A program made the position numbers and the translations under genes. A stretch of DNA of 64,000 nucleotides. Source: Anseranas semipalmata (lineage: Eukaryota > Chordata > Aves > Anseriformes > Anseranatidae). The DNA is taken from positions 985,849 through 1,049,848 of the forward strand of contig VXAA01001508.1 of the NCBI GenBank assembly GCA_013399115.1, read 5' to 3'. The number at the start of each line of letters is the position of its first letter. Position 1 is the first letter of the stretch. Positions 23,890 through 36,800 of the stretch are shown piece after piece. Below the pieces are notes generated by a model that had not been told where the DNA came from, did no database searches, and worked only from the letters and a program-made list of their open reading frames with translations.

Positions 23890-24830
23890 GCCCTCCTCGG
23901 AGGCAAAGGGCACAGCCCTGGTGACCCCGCAGCCTCCCCTCCGCAGCTCCAGCAGCAGCCGCGGCCTGGAGCAAAGGTCTTGCAAGCATGAGAGGTGGGT
24001 GGGCAAGAACAAGTAAGGGGGGGTGGCGATGGGGCAGAAGGCAGGGAAGTAAACAAGGGATGGATATTGTTCCCCCTTTTATTTTCCCCTTTGCAGAAAG
24101 CCTGTTGGCTGTTGCGTGAAAGAACACAAGAGATCTGCTGCTTTTGGGGCCAATGGGGCCCAGGCCAGTGACCTCAAAGAAGTCAAGACTGGCCACAAGG
24201 CTCTGACGAACCCCATTAGCGGTGTTAGCACCTGCCTGGGTGACTGCACCCATAAGTGCCAGTGCTTCCTGGTGCCATCCTGCTCCCTGGAGCCATTTCT
24301 GACCGTGCTAAGCCAGGACTTCCTTTCCCCAGCAGAAAGCATGGGCAAACAAGGGTTTATTGGCCACTCGCCCAGCTTCCCTCCAGAGCCAGAATCCACC
24401 TCCAGCCCAGGCTGCGTGCGTATGTGCTGTGACAGCTGCGGTGGACTTCAGCTACCATGCACAGGATGTTCTTTTTAGCCCACTTGCTAGAACACCACTC
24501 GGAGGGACACGTGGCAGGCGGCAGCTCCTGCAGCAGGGCGCGTCGAGACCCCCAGCCTGGCTGCTCAGCTCCCAGTGCGGGAGGAGAAGCGCTGCGTGGC
24601 AGCCCAGCCTGCGTGCTCCTGTCTCCAACCAAAGCGCTTTCCTTGAGGAGCCTGCTCTGGTGCTTGCCAGAAGGAAGAGGAATGGCACAAGGATTAGGTG
24701 TTGCAGTTTCTTGTCTGAAAGCAGAGAGAGGAGGGTGGAGGTAGCGTTGTGTGTTACAGGAGATGCACAAGGGAGACAGATGAGACAGGGCACAAGGAGG
24801 TCACGAGGGAGACATTTCCACATTCCTTCT
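23890..24830. other. GC-rich stretch with overlapping unrecognised ORFs
   Basis: Frames open on both strands (24360-24986 plus, 208 codons; 24357-24770, 24452-24856 and 23861-24253 minus, 130-137 codons). None resembles a protein family I know. Their mutual overlap and the high GC suggest chance openness. A noncoding transcript cannot be excluded. Confidence 0.4.
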
Positions 24831-24989
24831 AACCTGGAGAGTTTGAAATGGTACATCAGGGCTGCTGGACCCAGTCAGATTATGGTCCTTGTCCAAGATC
24901 CTTTTTCAAAACCATGTATCAATTCACAGCCCCTCACATTTTATCTGCAACTTCTTCCAGAAATCTTTTTTTTTTCCATAGTCTGACTG

Positions 24990-26860
24990 CCTTATCTTAA
25001 TGTCATCAGGATTATTATTCTTCTGTAAATTAAATAAATATGAAAAACAATGAGGACTAAAAGCTCACTAAAAAAAAAAAAAAAAAAAAAACTTCTTGGA
25101 AATTTCAGCCCCCCCTCTTGAATTTTCAACTTGTGACTTTTTCTGACAGAAGATGGGTGCTTGGTATTGCTCAAGCAAAGATGACTTTCTTTTTGTGTAA
25201 CAAGAAAGAAAAAAATCCAGTGTAATCTGTGCTCCTTGGCTCTGCAAAACACACCTCCTCCCATGCAGGACTACCAGTATGAATCCTGACCACAAGAAAG
25301 AGGGAGCGGTGGTCTTCCCCAGCCTGCCCAGTCTGTGGCTTCTCACGCTTCTCTGGTTATACCAACAAATGTAGCACCAGACACTCCATGAAAGGGTCTC
25401 ATGATATGGGTATCTTTCCAGTCCGGGCTGGATTAAGTTTAGCAGGACACATGAGGTGGGATGTAGCTAGCTAAACATCTTAGCGGTGCTTAATGCCTTA
25501 AAGACATCTCCCTGGGGCTGGCAGAGGTGAGACTGGACCTGTAATGAAGCTGCCCCTCCTGCTGCAGCAGCTGGGGTGCAGATGGGATCGGCTCACGCAT
25601 CTAACACACCGTGAGATGCCCTCTTGCAGGCAATTAAATCCTTCCCATAGTATCTGGGAAATGGAAATGGGCAAGCAGCTGGCCTCTTAGCTCTTCTTTA
25701 GCATTTTCAGACATTCATCTTAGGGCCTCAACAGCCTTCTCCTTACACCTCTTAATTGGTAGAGCAGAAAGCGCCTGGGAATGTGCAGTGTGACTTAGGT
25801 GGGCAGGAGAGGGCTGTCAGTGACACCACCACAGCAGAGCCAAGACGCGTGCATTGCTGCACAGGAACGGCCCCAGCCACACCGTTCTGTGTCCTCATTA
25901 CTCGTGTTGAGCTGCAGAGCAGTGCAATCACTGGGTGGTTCCTGCTGGCCTCCAGTGCTTGCTTTTCTCAGCATGCAGAGGAAGGAAATTTGACCTTGTG
26001 GGGAGACCTAGAAAAAACAGGCCATGGGTCCCTCCCCAAGAGAACTGCGAAAGGTATTGCTAGAAAAAATAATCACTGCAGTAGAGCCTGCGGAGGAAAA
26101 AGATCTGGTTAGGTGACCCTTAAGAGATAGAGACAGGCACACAAGAAATTGGATTACTGACCTCACTGCTCAGGGAGGACTCCTTTTACTCCCCAAACCC
26201 ATCCTGTCTCTCACCCTTCCCTTTTATCAGTTTTGGCTCAGTAATGAACAAAACCAGTCCATTCGCTATTATATGTAACACACATCATGTAAGTACAGCT
26301 TAAAATAATATTTTAATGCCATGGAAAAATTCAAAAAAAAAAAAAAAAAGAATTAAACAAAGCAAAATGAAACAGGAAAAATGACAAGGAGTTGTTCTGT
26401 CCATTAGGGATTTCTTTGCCAGTGATGCATTGCTGTGAGACACTTCGGGTTTAACAACACAACCTCCAGTTTAAAATGGCCAACTGAATTATTTTGACTG
26501 AAATTTTAAAGGATGTCTAAAAAAAAAGCAATTTAAATTCAAGATTTTCTGATCGAAACAGGTGGGGTACATACTACTTTTCAAGTATCTGAGCTACCCC
26601 TGTTTTTGAATACCTCCATCTGGCATTCCTCTTGCCTAGAACACAGACTTGTCTAAATAGGAAAAGGAGTTCAGTTGGGATGAGTTTGCAAAGTGTTCAC
26701 AGATCTCTTTGAAGAGGGTGTGCCAAGGGGAGCTGAAGGTCGGGAGTTCTCAAAGATGCTGCCAGGAGCAGAGGAAAGAGCACTGGATTCTGGCGCTGCT
26801 AAATTCAAGGGAGGAGGTCAGGAGACTTACATGATTTCTTGAAGACAGAAACACAACATA
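24990..26860. other. No gene seen; A-tracts
   Basis: Contains homopolymer A runs at 25070-25091 and about 26333-26349. The frame at 25756-26112 (118 codons) is unrecognised. Otherwise featureless. Confidence 0.6.
25070..25091. repeat. A22 homopolymer
   Basis: About twenty-two consecutive A. No SINE or LINE body was recognised next to it. Confidence 0.85.
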
Positions 26861-26861
26861 T

Positions 26862-26935
26862 GTATATCATTGCTATATACATGTATATATTTAGTTATTT
26901 TTTAGTATATATATATATTAGAATACATTAATTTA
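26862..26935. repeat. TA-rich microsatellite-like tract
   Basis: Irregular TATA/TATG units with a purer (TA)n run near 26907-26920. Confidence 0.6.
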
Positions 26936-27059
26936 TCTATTAATCTATATCTTGAGGTCTTCATTGTAGTCCATGTCTCATTGTGTTTGGTTTGGGCATA
27001 CAGATAGTTAATGCAAGACTGTCATTTATACAGAAATGACCAGTCTAGGGCTACCTTTA

Positions 27060-27180
27060 TTTTATAGGTGTGCAAGGGAAGCCCAGGACAGACAGAGACT
27101 GGTCTCCTATGGCAAAATCTGCACAGAGCTGGGACCTCTGTCTGTTTGAAGTCTCAGTCATAAGACTGACCATTGTATCA
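27060..27180 (+). mobile_element. Possible MIR-like SINE relic
   Basis: ATTTTATAGGTGTGCAAGGG, a following GCACAGAGCTGGGACCTCTG, and the general order of segments recall the 3' half of MIR/core-SINE copies. It is highly diverged and short. Weak call from pattern memory. Confidence 0.3.
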
Positions 27181-28800
27181 ACAGGAGGAGAGACAACAGG
27201 GCAGGAGCTGTTATTCCAGGTATGCTTTTATTTCCACTGACAGTCCTGGTGTCTGTGTCCCACTCTCACATCCATCGCTAGTGACCTTGAGAAAGATGTA
27301 CAGTGATGTGCTACCACGATGCAGATCTTGTTTCAGTCTTGTGACATCCCGAATGCTCAGGTCAAGCCTGAAAGAATTGCATTTGCCTGATTTTGGTGCA
27401 AAGAGAAGCCAGTAATAGAAATATTCTAGAGGTGAGACAATCCTTATTTCAGCCTGTTTTCTGGGGCAGGCTTCTCGACAATGTGCAGCATCTCTCTCTG
27501 AGCTGGGTTGTGGTGTAATTTAGGACTGAATCTTGTTCTGCAACGTGATGACAGGATCATATTATACAAATGTCATGCATCTGACTACTGAGATATGGTT
27601 TTCAAACTTTCCTAAGACACATCCACTCAGGGTTCTGTTAAGATTCATTCCAGGATGAGAAAGCAAAACCTGGATATTGGGTGGGTTGGAATTAGGCACT
27701 AATTCTGATCTTTCTGTGTTTTTACAAGCTACTCAATGAAGGGAGTTCACTCCTGACTTACTCCTGGATGCTTGGGAACTATCTCCATGCTTTCAGTCTC
27801 TCTTGATATGAAAATCTAATCATGTTCATTGCTCAAAATCAACTCTGGTGAAGACTAATGCAAAAGGCTCAGCCTAAGCAAGCAGCTTGCTCAGGAAATG
27901 TAGATAAGAAACCCTCGTGGTTTGCTTTGAAAGTCAATTGACTTGGGTTTAGAAGGATTAGTGAGGAGCTCAGTCCTGCAAGGTGCTGAGCACTGTGGAT
28001 TGCAATACTGTGTGTATGTGTGTTGGCAGATGCATGAAAGTCAAAGGGATTGTTCAAAACCATATGGGTTAAGATCACGACCATATATTTTTCTGGCTCC
28101 AGTACAGAGCTCTCAATAACTGGTAAAGTGTGCTGAGCTCTGGGGGAATCCCAGATCTCATGGATGTAAAGGCCCAGGAGCTATGAGATCAAAAAGCAAG
28201 CTGCTAGCTTCTGAATTACTTCTTTAATTTCAGTGCCAGGGTTGGGTTCAGTAAGCCTAGGCAGCAGTCACGGAACATGCACAGTGCCTTTTAGGCTGAG
28301 ATGAACACTTACATTGCACCCTGGAGCAGCCAGTGAAGTGCACAGCGTGTGTCCAAACGAACACAAATTGCATCACTTCTTAATGAGAATTAATATCTCT
28401 GATGTGGCACTGGGGGACCTCAGTCATGCACCAAGACACCAGAGTGGCTGGCATTTTACTGAGACATAACAAAGAGGAGACCTGGTTTTGAGAAACTTCT
28501 CAGGAGAGCACTAATTAAGAAGAAAACACCTGTGACACCAACTGAAGTTCCCAATCATCTTTCAAGGGTCAGTCCCATAAAGGTGGACCAGTCCGTCATC
28601 TGTTTTTAAGGGTATCTGTTTGCTGCCCTCTCTTCCCAGGAAATGTTGAACAGAAGTGATTGCTTTTGCCATTCTGCATATCTTCCCATTTGCAAAGTGC
28701 TTTTCTACTTCTCTGATATTCCTAATAGGGTGAGCAGTGTTTCTTTCAGGCCAGTATTACTTGTGCATTTATTGTAGGCTCCAGTTAATGAAAATAAAGA
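27180..28800. other. No gene seen
   Basis: AT-rich unique-looking sequence. The short frames at 27173-27415 (plus) and 27869-28084 (minus) show no recognisable similarity. Confidence 0.6.
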
Positions 28801-28864
28801 CCAGAAAATTTAGGAAAAAAAAAAAAACCCAGAAAATTTAAGAAAAAAAAAAAAAAAAAAAAAA
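28801..28864. repeat. Tandem duplication of a short unit ending in poly(A)
   Basis: The unit CCAGAAAATTTAGG plus about 13 A is followed at once by a near-copy, CCAGAAAATTTAAG plus about 22 A. It looks like a slippage or duplication product of an A-rich site. Confidence 0.8.
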
Positions 28865-28929
28865 GCCAACTAGATGACATGGGCATGAGAAACTTGTGCT
28901 CCAAAAAGTGTTTATTTCAGACAAGACGG

Positions 28930-29030
28930 AAGGCAGAAGCAGACATTGAAACAGCTGGCTGTGGTCACACAGTCAGTGGCAGAGGCAAGGAAGAAAAATA
29001 CTGGTCTCCTGTAGCACTGCTCCGGTCATA
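28930..29030 (+). mobile_element. MIR-like SINE relic
   Basis: GCTGTGGTCACACAGTCAG followed by GGCAGAGGCAAGG and CTGGTCTCCTG matches the ordered landmarks of MIR-type elements (GGTCACACAG, GTGGCAGAGC, CCCAGGTCTCCTG). Boundaries are approximate. It lies inside an unrecognised 161-codon frame (28879-29364), which I do not regard as a gene. Confidence 0.45.
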
Positions 29031-29309
29031 TCCACCACCCCACATCAGCACTCTTCAAAGTCTGCACCTACAGAAGAGTCAGCTGGGACATTCAGGGTTT
29101 GCTGCCAGGGTGGAGGGAGCTAAGGAGCCAATAACACGTGTCTACCGTGTGGCTACTTCAGTCATCAGCTGTAAAATAGCTCAAATTTCTCTGAAATATC
29201 AGGTACTGGCCAGAGGCAAGGTATTAAACTCCAGGGTACCCAGTTGTTCTAACGGACCTGGCATATCCTATCTTTCTGTGCTCTCCTGTAAAACAGGAAT
29301 GTCATTTCC

Positions 29310-30090
29310 CCCATCGTTATGCATCACACATCAATCTGGCTGCTCGTTAACAGCTTTGACCTGAATCTGTCACTTTACAACAAACTCCTGTAGGATTCCA
29401 GGTTTACTGCCATATAACCGCTTTATTATACATGGAAGGCTGCAATAAGCTGATTAAAAAACCTTCCTTTTTTTTTTTTAAGACTTAATATGTACTTTTC
29501 TGACATCAGATAAGTACAGAATAAACCTGAAACTTCACCCAAAATGCATTATGCAAAGAAATCTGTCACTATAAAAACCACACGGGGCTCCCTGCACCGA
29601 CTCCTATCTGCATTGCCTTGGCTGCATAAGGGAGCCCTGGTGTGGCAACTGTTAATTTTTTAAAAGCCTTGAGTCAAACCCTCCTTCCTATGATTCAGCT
29701 GGTACAAGGCACCTTTCTTCCCCAGAAATGTAGCTGTCTGGAATAATATTTTCATTTTGTGGGGGAAAGTTCTAAAGCTAAATGAAAAGCGCTGTTGTCA
29801 AAGTTTAGGGTGAAATGCAACGTTCCATCATATTTCAGCTCAGGAATCTCAGGACAGCCTTCTTGAAGGGAAACTGTGGTAAATGATTGAAAGAGGCTAT
29901 TCCAGTGAGGGCTTCTCTGCTGGATTTTGATTACTTCATGCCAGATGAGACAGAACTGGCCAAATGCTAAAATGGAAGTGAAGTGTTTCAATAATTTCCC
30001 ATAAAAAATGTCAACAAAAAATACATTTTGCTGAATTTGCATTTCTTTGAGAGGAAACTGTTCAGCTGGGGAAAAAAATTGGTCAGCTCT
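29310..30090. other. No gene seen
   Basis: Unique-looking sequence. A minus-strand frame at 29752-30042 (96 codons) has no recognisable similarity. Confidence 0.55.
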
Positions 30091-30091
30091 A

Positions 30092-30833
30092 TCAGCAGAG
30101 CTGGCTGTGGGAAGTGAGGTTCATCACATCTGGGCTAATGGGGTGTGAAAAGTTGGCCTTGCTGAGTACATGTAGACCTTTCTTACTGCTCCAGAGAGGC
30201 CTGAGGAGCTGCCAGGAGGAAGGAGCGATCCCTGACTGCTCTGTCCCCTGTCTACGCAGCTCGGATGTGCTGATCCAGACAGGGCTGGGGTGCGCGAAGC
30301 TCGTGGGTTTGCTCCATGTGCTTGCAACCCACACCTTGGTCTTCAGGCCAGGCTGCAAACGCTGGGGTCCGTCGCGCTTTCCATGGCTGAGACTGCAAGG
30401 CATCACACAGCACCCAGCTTGGCTCTTGCCCTCGCGTGGCTTCCCACTGTCCCACGAAATGATTTTGTGGGGAGATGTTTTCAGCAAAAAGTGCCGGAGG
30501 TTGCCAGGGGGTTGTGCCGCAGCCCGCAGGAGCGGTGCTGGCACAGCATGGAGGACGTGCTGCTTCCTGCAGGATGCGTAGGACGGTGCATGACAGTGCT
30601 GCGAGGAAGTAAAGGCTGGTCTGACAGTGGTGAACTGTCCTGGACAGAGAGAAGCAACCCCGATACACACATGGATATCTAATATAGACCCATGAGCAAA
30701 ACAGCCTGTAAACTACTCTGGTATTCAACTTGCAGGGAACAAGGTGATTGCTCCAAAAGGAGTCAGCTATCATGTGGGTTGTGACTGCCCTGGGTACAAG
30801 ACCTTGGGGCAGAACTGTGGCACATATGGCCAA
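30092..30833. other. GC-richer block with long overlapping frames, no recognised gene
   Basis: Minus-strand frames 30252-30833 (193 codons) and 30092-30670 (192 codons) overlap plus-strand frames 30114-30581 and 30290-30682. None shows a familiar domain, signal peptide or codon pattern, and several frames are open at once, which is typical of stop-poor GC-rich DNA. Confidence 0.4.
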
Positions 30834-30839
30834 GCAGAG

Positions 30840-33800
30840 CAGTGCTTTTGTGAAAAAGAAGACAGAATTATGAAAATCATCTGCAATATTTTACAGCAGG
30901 ACTTTACAAGCTAGAGCCCCACTTTAAAGGGAGAGATGGTATTTTAAGTCTGACATCTAAACCATTGATAGTGGCAGGGTTTTGCAGTGTATGCGGTACA
31001 ATCATTGAACAAAAGCCCCAGACATTTCTATTAATCAAAGCCCATCTTTTGAATCAGTTATTGGGTTTTTCCTCTTGTTGCAATCATGGACCAGCACAAG
31101 CTGAATTACAGTGTTCTTTATTAACTGGCACGGCTTGCTCCACCTTAATTAGTGCAGACCAGTGGAGTTAAGGTGAATGAGGTGAACATTAGATGCAATT
31201 TTATCACTGATGTTGAAAAGGCAACCAGACCTCAACTTTTCTCTCTGTAAGTACATGCCTTCCTTTTGTGAGATGATCAATAGCACTTCCACTGGAGGAG
31301 GTGGGCAAAGCACCTTTCAGAACTGATAATTGTGCAGGATCCAAATCTTTTCTAATAAAATCCTTCAAAACCTTTACAAAGTTTCTACTGGAGGCCAGCT
31401 TTCCTAGGAGACCTATAATTATTGAGAGCAAAAGAGAAAAGAGATGAGAGTTATCAACCTGTTTCAGATAAACAGGACCAATTCAAACAAGGGATCTGAA
31501 AGACAGGGGTATGGAAAATGAAACAAGCAAAAAAATAATTGTAATAATAATAATAATAATAATAAAAGAACAAGGATCAATATCTCTAAGAAAAAAAAAT
31601 CATTTAATTTTATACAAACCATAAAGTCTACACACATTCTGTGATTTCCCAGAGGTCTCCTGGCTGATTCTATTTTCTTGTAAAACCTGCATCTTTACAC
31701 ACTGCATCCACAACTCCTGTCTTAGCAATACAGAAAGTACATTCAGACTGCAGGACATCCCAAGCGATTTATTCCCTTGATGCTGCTCTTAATATTCTTT
31801 TTCATCTTTGAAAGTCAAATATTTATAATTTGGCATCTTCTATGTTTTGCTCTGATCCTTGAAAGAAAAATCCCTTCTCATTGCCCTCACTTTGGAAAAC
31901 CACAAAGGCAAAGGCAGCACCATCTTCAGTGGAGTGGCTGGGGAAGATGCAGCAAAATGTTCAGCTTAAGACTGCAGATAATGCAAGATAGGAAAATGGC
32001 TCTAAAACAGCTGTTTTCCCCAAACTGTGGCAATATGTCAATGTACTGAATTGCTCAAAAGCCTGGCAACCTCCAATTCAGGCTGAGGGAGACACTCAGA
32101 ATCTTCCCTTACTTTTGAAAACATCTCTGCTAAATTCACAGCTCACCATTATGGCACAGCATGATTTAGGCTGAATCACCTTGAGGATTTGGCCCTTTCT
32201 AAGAAGGCTAGAGATCAAAAACTGTTCTTTACACAGTAAGGTCAGTACATCCCATGGTCCTGTCTGCAACATCAGTGGGGAATGTCTGTGGGAGGCGAGT
32301 TCTAAGTTTAGCTTCATCTAAAAGCACTTGCCTCCACCTAAATTTGACTATGAAAAATGAAGGTGTTGGTCCTGTCTCCCTGCTGATGAAGTGCGATGTA
32401 GATAATTGGTGAAACTGTGTGGGATAGTATGCATAAAGGCCAAAAGTGAAAATAAAAATCCAGTGACTTCCCTCCCTCCCATCTCAAATACACACACAGA
32501 CTCCTCAGACAGCTCCAGCTGTGTCTGCTGCCTCCAGCACGGAGATCTGTTGGGTGGGACTCTGATGGGGGCAATGCTGCCCTCCCCCATGCACAGCATC
32601 CCTCCCCAGCTCTCCTCACCGACGGCTCAGCTGGAGGGTTATTTCTCTGGCAGAAAAGCACACGTCAGTCCCCAGGTCCCCTGGTCCTTTTGGAAGTCAA
32701 CTTCTGGCTCCTTTTCCCAGCTGCCTGCCTGTGGAGGCTTGGCTTTTCATCTCTTCCACTTAGCACAAAGGTGAGAGGAGAGCAGTCAAAAGAAAAGGAT
32801 GAAAAACAAACCAAAGAAGGGGAAAAATGCCCACTTAGCAACAACTGAAAACCCCCTCAAATGACCACGCGAGAGCCAGACTCTCTGAGGTACCCTCAGT
32901 GATAGCAGTAAGGACAGGAGGTGGGAGAAAAGGGGAAAAAAATCATTACGCTGAAAACTCACTTGAAATAAGCAGGGGAACATGGGTCTGCGCCAGGCTG
33001 CAGCTCCCATTACTGCTGCTGTGTTGAGTGGTGCTTATCATTCTGTGTAGTTCAGGGAGCTTTCAGGTGATTGCTCTAAAAATACCTTATCTGCAATGGT
33101 TAAAAATAATTTCCTTCTTTCTATTTATTGACCTCCTTCTTTACCTGTATGACCTCCCATTCCCAAACATCTCTCAAGTATTTAAAAATAACAATCTGCC
33201 TTTCTTCCTTCCCAACCTAATCTGATTAGTTCGTACAGCTCTGTTTAATTGGGTGCAAACGGAAAATGAGGACCTAAAAGAGGAGCTTTGCATCTGTTAT
33301 TTGGTATGACACTCAGTCTGATTTCTGCTCACAGGAGTGAACCAAACTCCTCGCATACTGTCCCTGAATACATTTTGGGTGATGCAAACATGAACTGCCA
33401 ACTCTTCGGAGCTCCTGCTTTGTTGCCCTGGTGGTCCACAGTCTCAGGAAGAAGTGTGGTCAGGGCAGGAGAAGCAAAAACAGAGGCAGAGAGTAAACTG
33501 CAATGACTTGCACTGTACATAGATTAATGGCTGCATCTTTTTCCAGTTGCAGCTCTTCCCTGCTGTGCCTTCTCTTGTATAGTTACATGCAAGAACCAGC
33601 CCTCCGGGTGCCTGGCCAGTGTAGCTGCGCCAGTGTCTTCTAGGATATTGTTTAATTGTTGCCTCTCATGGACTGAAGTGGGAATGGATTTCTTCGTTGT
33701 AGGTCTTCTGACAGCAATGGGAAGCAACCTTGAACTCATCAAAGAGAATGAACTCCATAACACTGCCACTTCATAGTGAATTGTCTTTTTAAACCATTTT

Positions 33801-36800
33801 TAACATTAGCTTATGTAAGGCAGAAAACTGTTTGTGGGAGTCCGCAGGGGTAGGCATGGAAGGGTGTGCAGGATGGCTGTCCTGTTTTGATTTAGAAGGA
33901 AGATTTAGAATTACACTGTTCAACCTTTGCTGGAGACAGGGTATTATTTAGCAAGCAATGGTATCAAATGCAGGGGAAAAAAAAGTCCAGCAGAATGGAT
34001 ACAGATGCACTTCATTTAATTTAGTACTTTCATGCTCCTCACTTCATGATTGGGGACGCAGAGAACAGCAGCCACTCTGTGCTGCAAGCACAGCTTTTTA
34101 TAAGGACTTTGCAGTACCTTTAGCCCTATTAACACTTGCTGTATTCTACTCCCAGGCTTAATTATTCATCTTATACCCAAAAGTGCAGCTATGATTAAAC
34201 TGAAGAGCAGTTAGGCATTTTCAAATGGAAGTGACGCTGCAGCACTGGAGAGAGGCGTATTTCAAGGGTATGAGCTTGTCCCTCTCCCCGTGCCCAGATC
34301 TCCTCTCCAATGAGCATTGCCTCTGTGTTCCTCCGCTGCTTAGTCTTCAAAGATGAGCCATGATGTTTCCCTCTCCCCCCTCTCACGATTACTTCTTTTA
34401 GCTCTCTTGTGTCATTACCTTTCCCCTCTGTTTATTTGCCTCTGCAAGAGAATTTTCTGTATTGCTCTCTCTGCAGGCTTGGATGAAAGCCCACTGAAAA
34501 CAACTGGAATTTTCTTACTGACTGTTGGAAGATATTGTTGAAAGGAGGAAACATTAAGGATAACAAAACTTAACTGAAGCTTTCTGCCTGGGGTTTGGGG
34601 ATGGGTTAAATGACTTCTCTTTGTGCTCCCAGTAGGCTTTAGTTTCTCTGACTCTATGAAACTTGAGAAAACCACTTCAGCACCTTTTAGAAGGACAAAG
34701 ATATGCAGATCCCAGGAGGAAGCACAAAATGGTCCTTTGAAGGGGTTATCTACTGAGAAGTAAATTTTCTCACCTAGCTCTGAATTTTAAAAGTAACTTG
34801 AGACAAATGTGGGTAACAGTGAAGTTGGCTAATTTCTGCCAAAAAGTTAGGCTTCCAGTTGAAACTAGTCATTTAAGCCATAGAAAGAGAGGCTGTTACC
34901 TTCTGAGGATGAGTCATCCCACCCACTTTAGACGCTGCACATTAGAAGAGGTGACTCATTCTCTGGAGATGCCTCCCTTTCTCCTCACAGCCTGTAGATG
35001 AAGCCTACATCACTGGCTTAGACATGTAAATTTTGCATGGCTAAAACTAGGTAAAAGTAATCCTTGCTTTGCTGAAGGAGACACAAATATTACCATGCTT
35101 CACAGTACAGCACTGTGACGGACATCAAACCACTGTTGTGAGATCCTGCAAGTGGAGCTGCAGGATGGACCACCGCCCTAAACAGGCCTGAAGTCCTTCC
35201 TGCCCATCAGTAGGTCAGCCCAGGCTCACGCTGTAGTCTCAGCTGAACTTTCCTGGGAGACAGCAGCAATTCTTTCCATGCTTCCTGCTATTGGGTAGTG
35301 GGTGAGCACTCAGAGCCCAGGTTGTCTTCAAAGACCCTTTCCTTCTCCTTTGCCACGCCACTTGGCCATCACACCCCATGGGCTGTGATGCTTTCTTCCC
35401 ACTGAGCTTCTCATCCTTAGTCCCCTGATTCTATTCCAGCATCTCCAGCAGGCTTGGCTCGGTGTCTCTGGCACTACCAGGACACCCCAAGATCCTGTGG
35501 GCTGACGAGAATGAGTTCAGGACCCAATTGCATTTTCCAGATGTACCTGCAGCTGGGCTAGCTGCGGCCGCACTCGCTGTGTCGGACGGGAAGTGCCCAG
35601 GCCAGCACTTCACAGGACTGCTGGAGCACAGCCAATTCTCTGGTGAGAGAGCAGGAGAGCAGCGTTCAAATTTTTCATTTCCAGAAAGCCACATGACTGG
35701 AAAGAAGTTAGGACTTGTTCTTGCTCTCTCTTGCTCAGTTTCTCCCTCGCATTTCGTTGAGGGCTGCGTCAGTACATTCATTTATAAAACTGACCCGAAG
35801 ACAAATGCGCACAAGCTTTCTTGCCTTCCCACTGCTATCTTGGAGGCAAGGCTCCAGTTTTTAACCATATGACACAGCGAGATAAGCCTTACAATAAAAA
35901 GCAAACAATGCAAGGCCAGCCCCGGGCCTCCAAGCCGCGATCTCCGTTTGTTCAGCATTTTCCCAGGAGGTTGCTGGAGATACCTGTGGGTAAGGCTGAA
36001 TGCAGAGAGTCAACTTTGCTGAAGCAAAGAGCACAGCATTCTGGGTTATTAAACCATTTGTCTCACAGCCCTGAGGAAAAGAATTTGCTATAGAAAGTCA
36101 CAAATGGACTGAGTTTCCTCGTCTCAAGCTTGCTTCTCTCTGTTTCACAGCATCCCCAGCTTGGCACCATTGTAGCATGAGCACCAACTTCTGGTGAGAA
36201 GAGAGCAGAGACCGAGAAATGCAAAAAAGGGATGTGTCAGAAAAGCTATTTTTGAAACTGTCTCTGGCTCTTGACTGCATTATCTCCAGATCTCCCCTTG
36301 ACAGTATTTTTTCATTGTTCATGGTAGGTTGAGGGTATTTTTCAGCACGGTATTATAAGAACATCACAAATTCATCAAGAATATCCCTTAAAAAATTAAC
36401 AAAACAAAAACAGAGTTGAGATTGTCAAAAAATTCATTCTAAGAGTAAACTATATTCTCCATGGCATGGTAATACAATATGCTGTTAAATTCTTTCACTC
36501 AGGAGGGAATAAAGGATATTTGAGCATAAATGCATTATCCACAATCCACAATAGCACAGCCTATCCCCCTGTGGATAATGCTATTAGTGCTACATTTCAA
36601 ATTAAAAAGCATATGCTCTTCTTCTTTCAAAAACAAGGGAGTGCTGCCCACTTCCTTCACTTGACTAAAAACAAAAGCTTTTAAAGTGATAAAACAGCAT
36701 TCATTTGATAAAAACAACCATCTGCACCTGATTTAGCTAAGTGTTTGCGTTTAAAGACAAATTGCTGGTTGGGGAAAAATTAAATACAAGTATGAAGGTT

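Noticed and set aside
24360..24986. 208-codon plus frame in GC-rich sequence
   Set aside because: Overlapped by several minus frames of similar length and not recognisable as a protein.
28879..29364. 161-codon plus frame
   Set aside because: Runs through a MIR-like repeat; no domain and no splice or promoter context.
30252..30833. 193-codon minus frame
   Set aside because: GC-rich stop-poor DNA with four overlapping open frames; no familiar domain.
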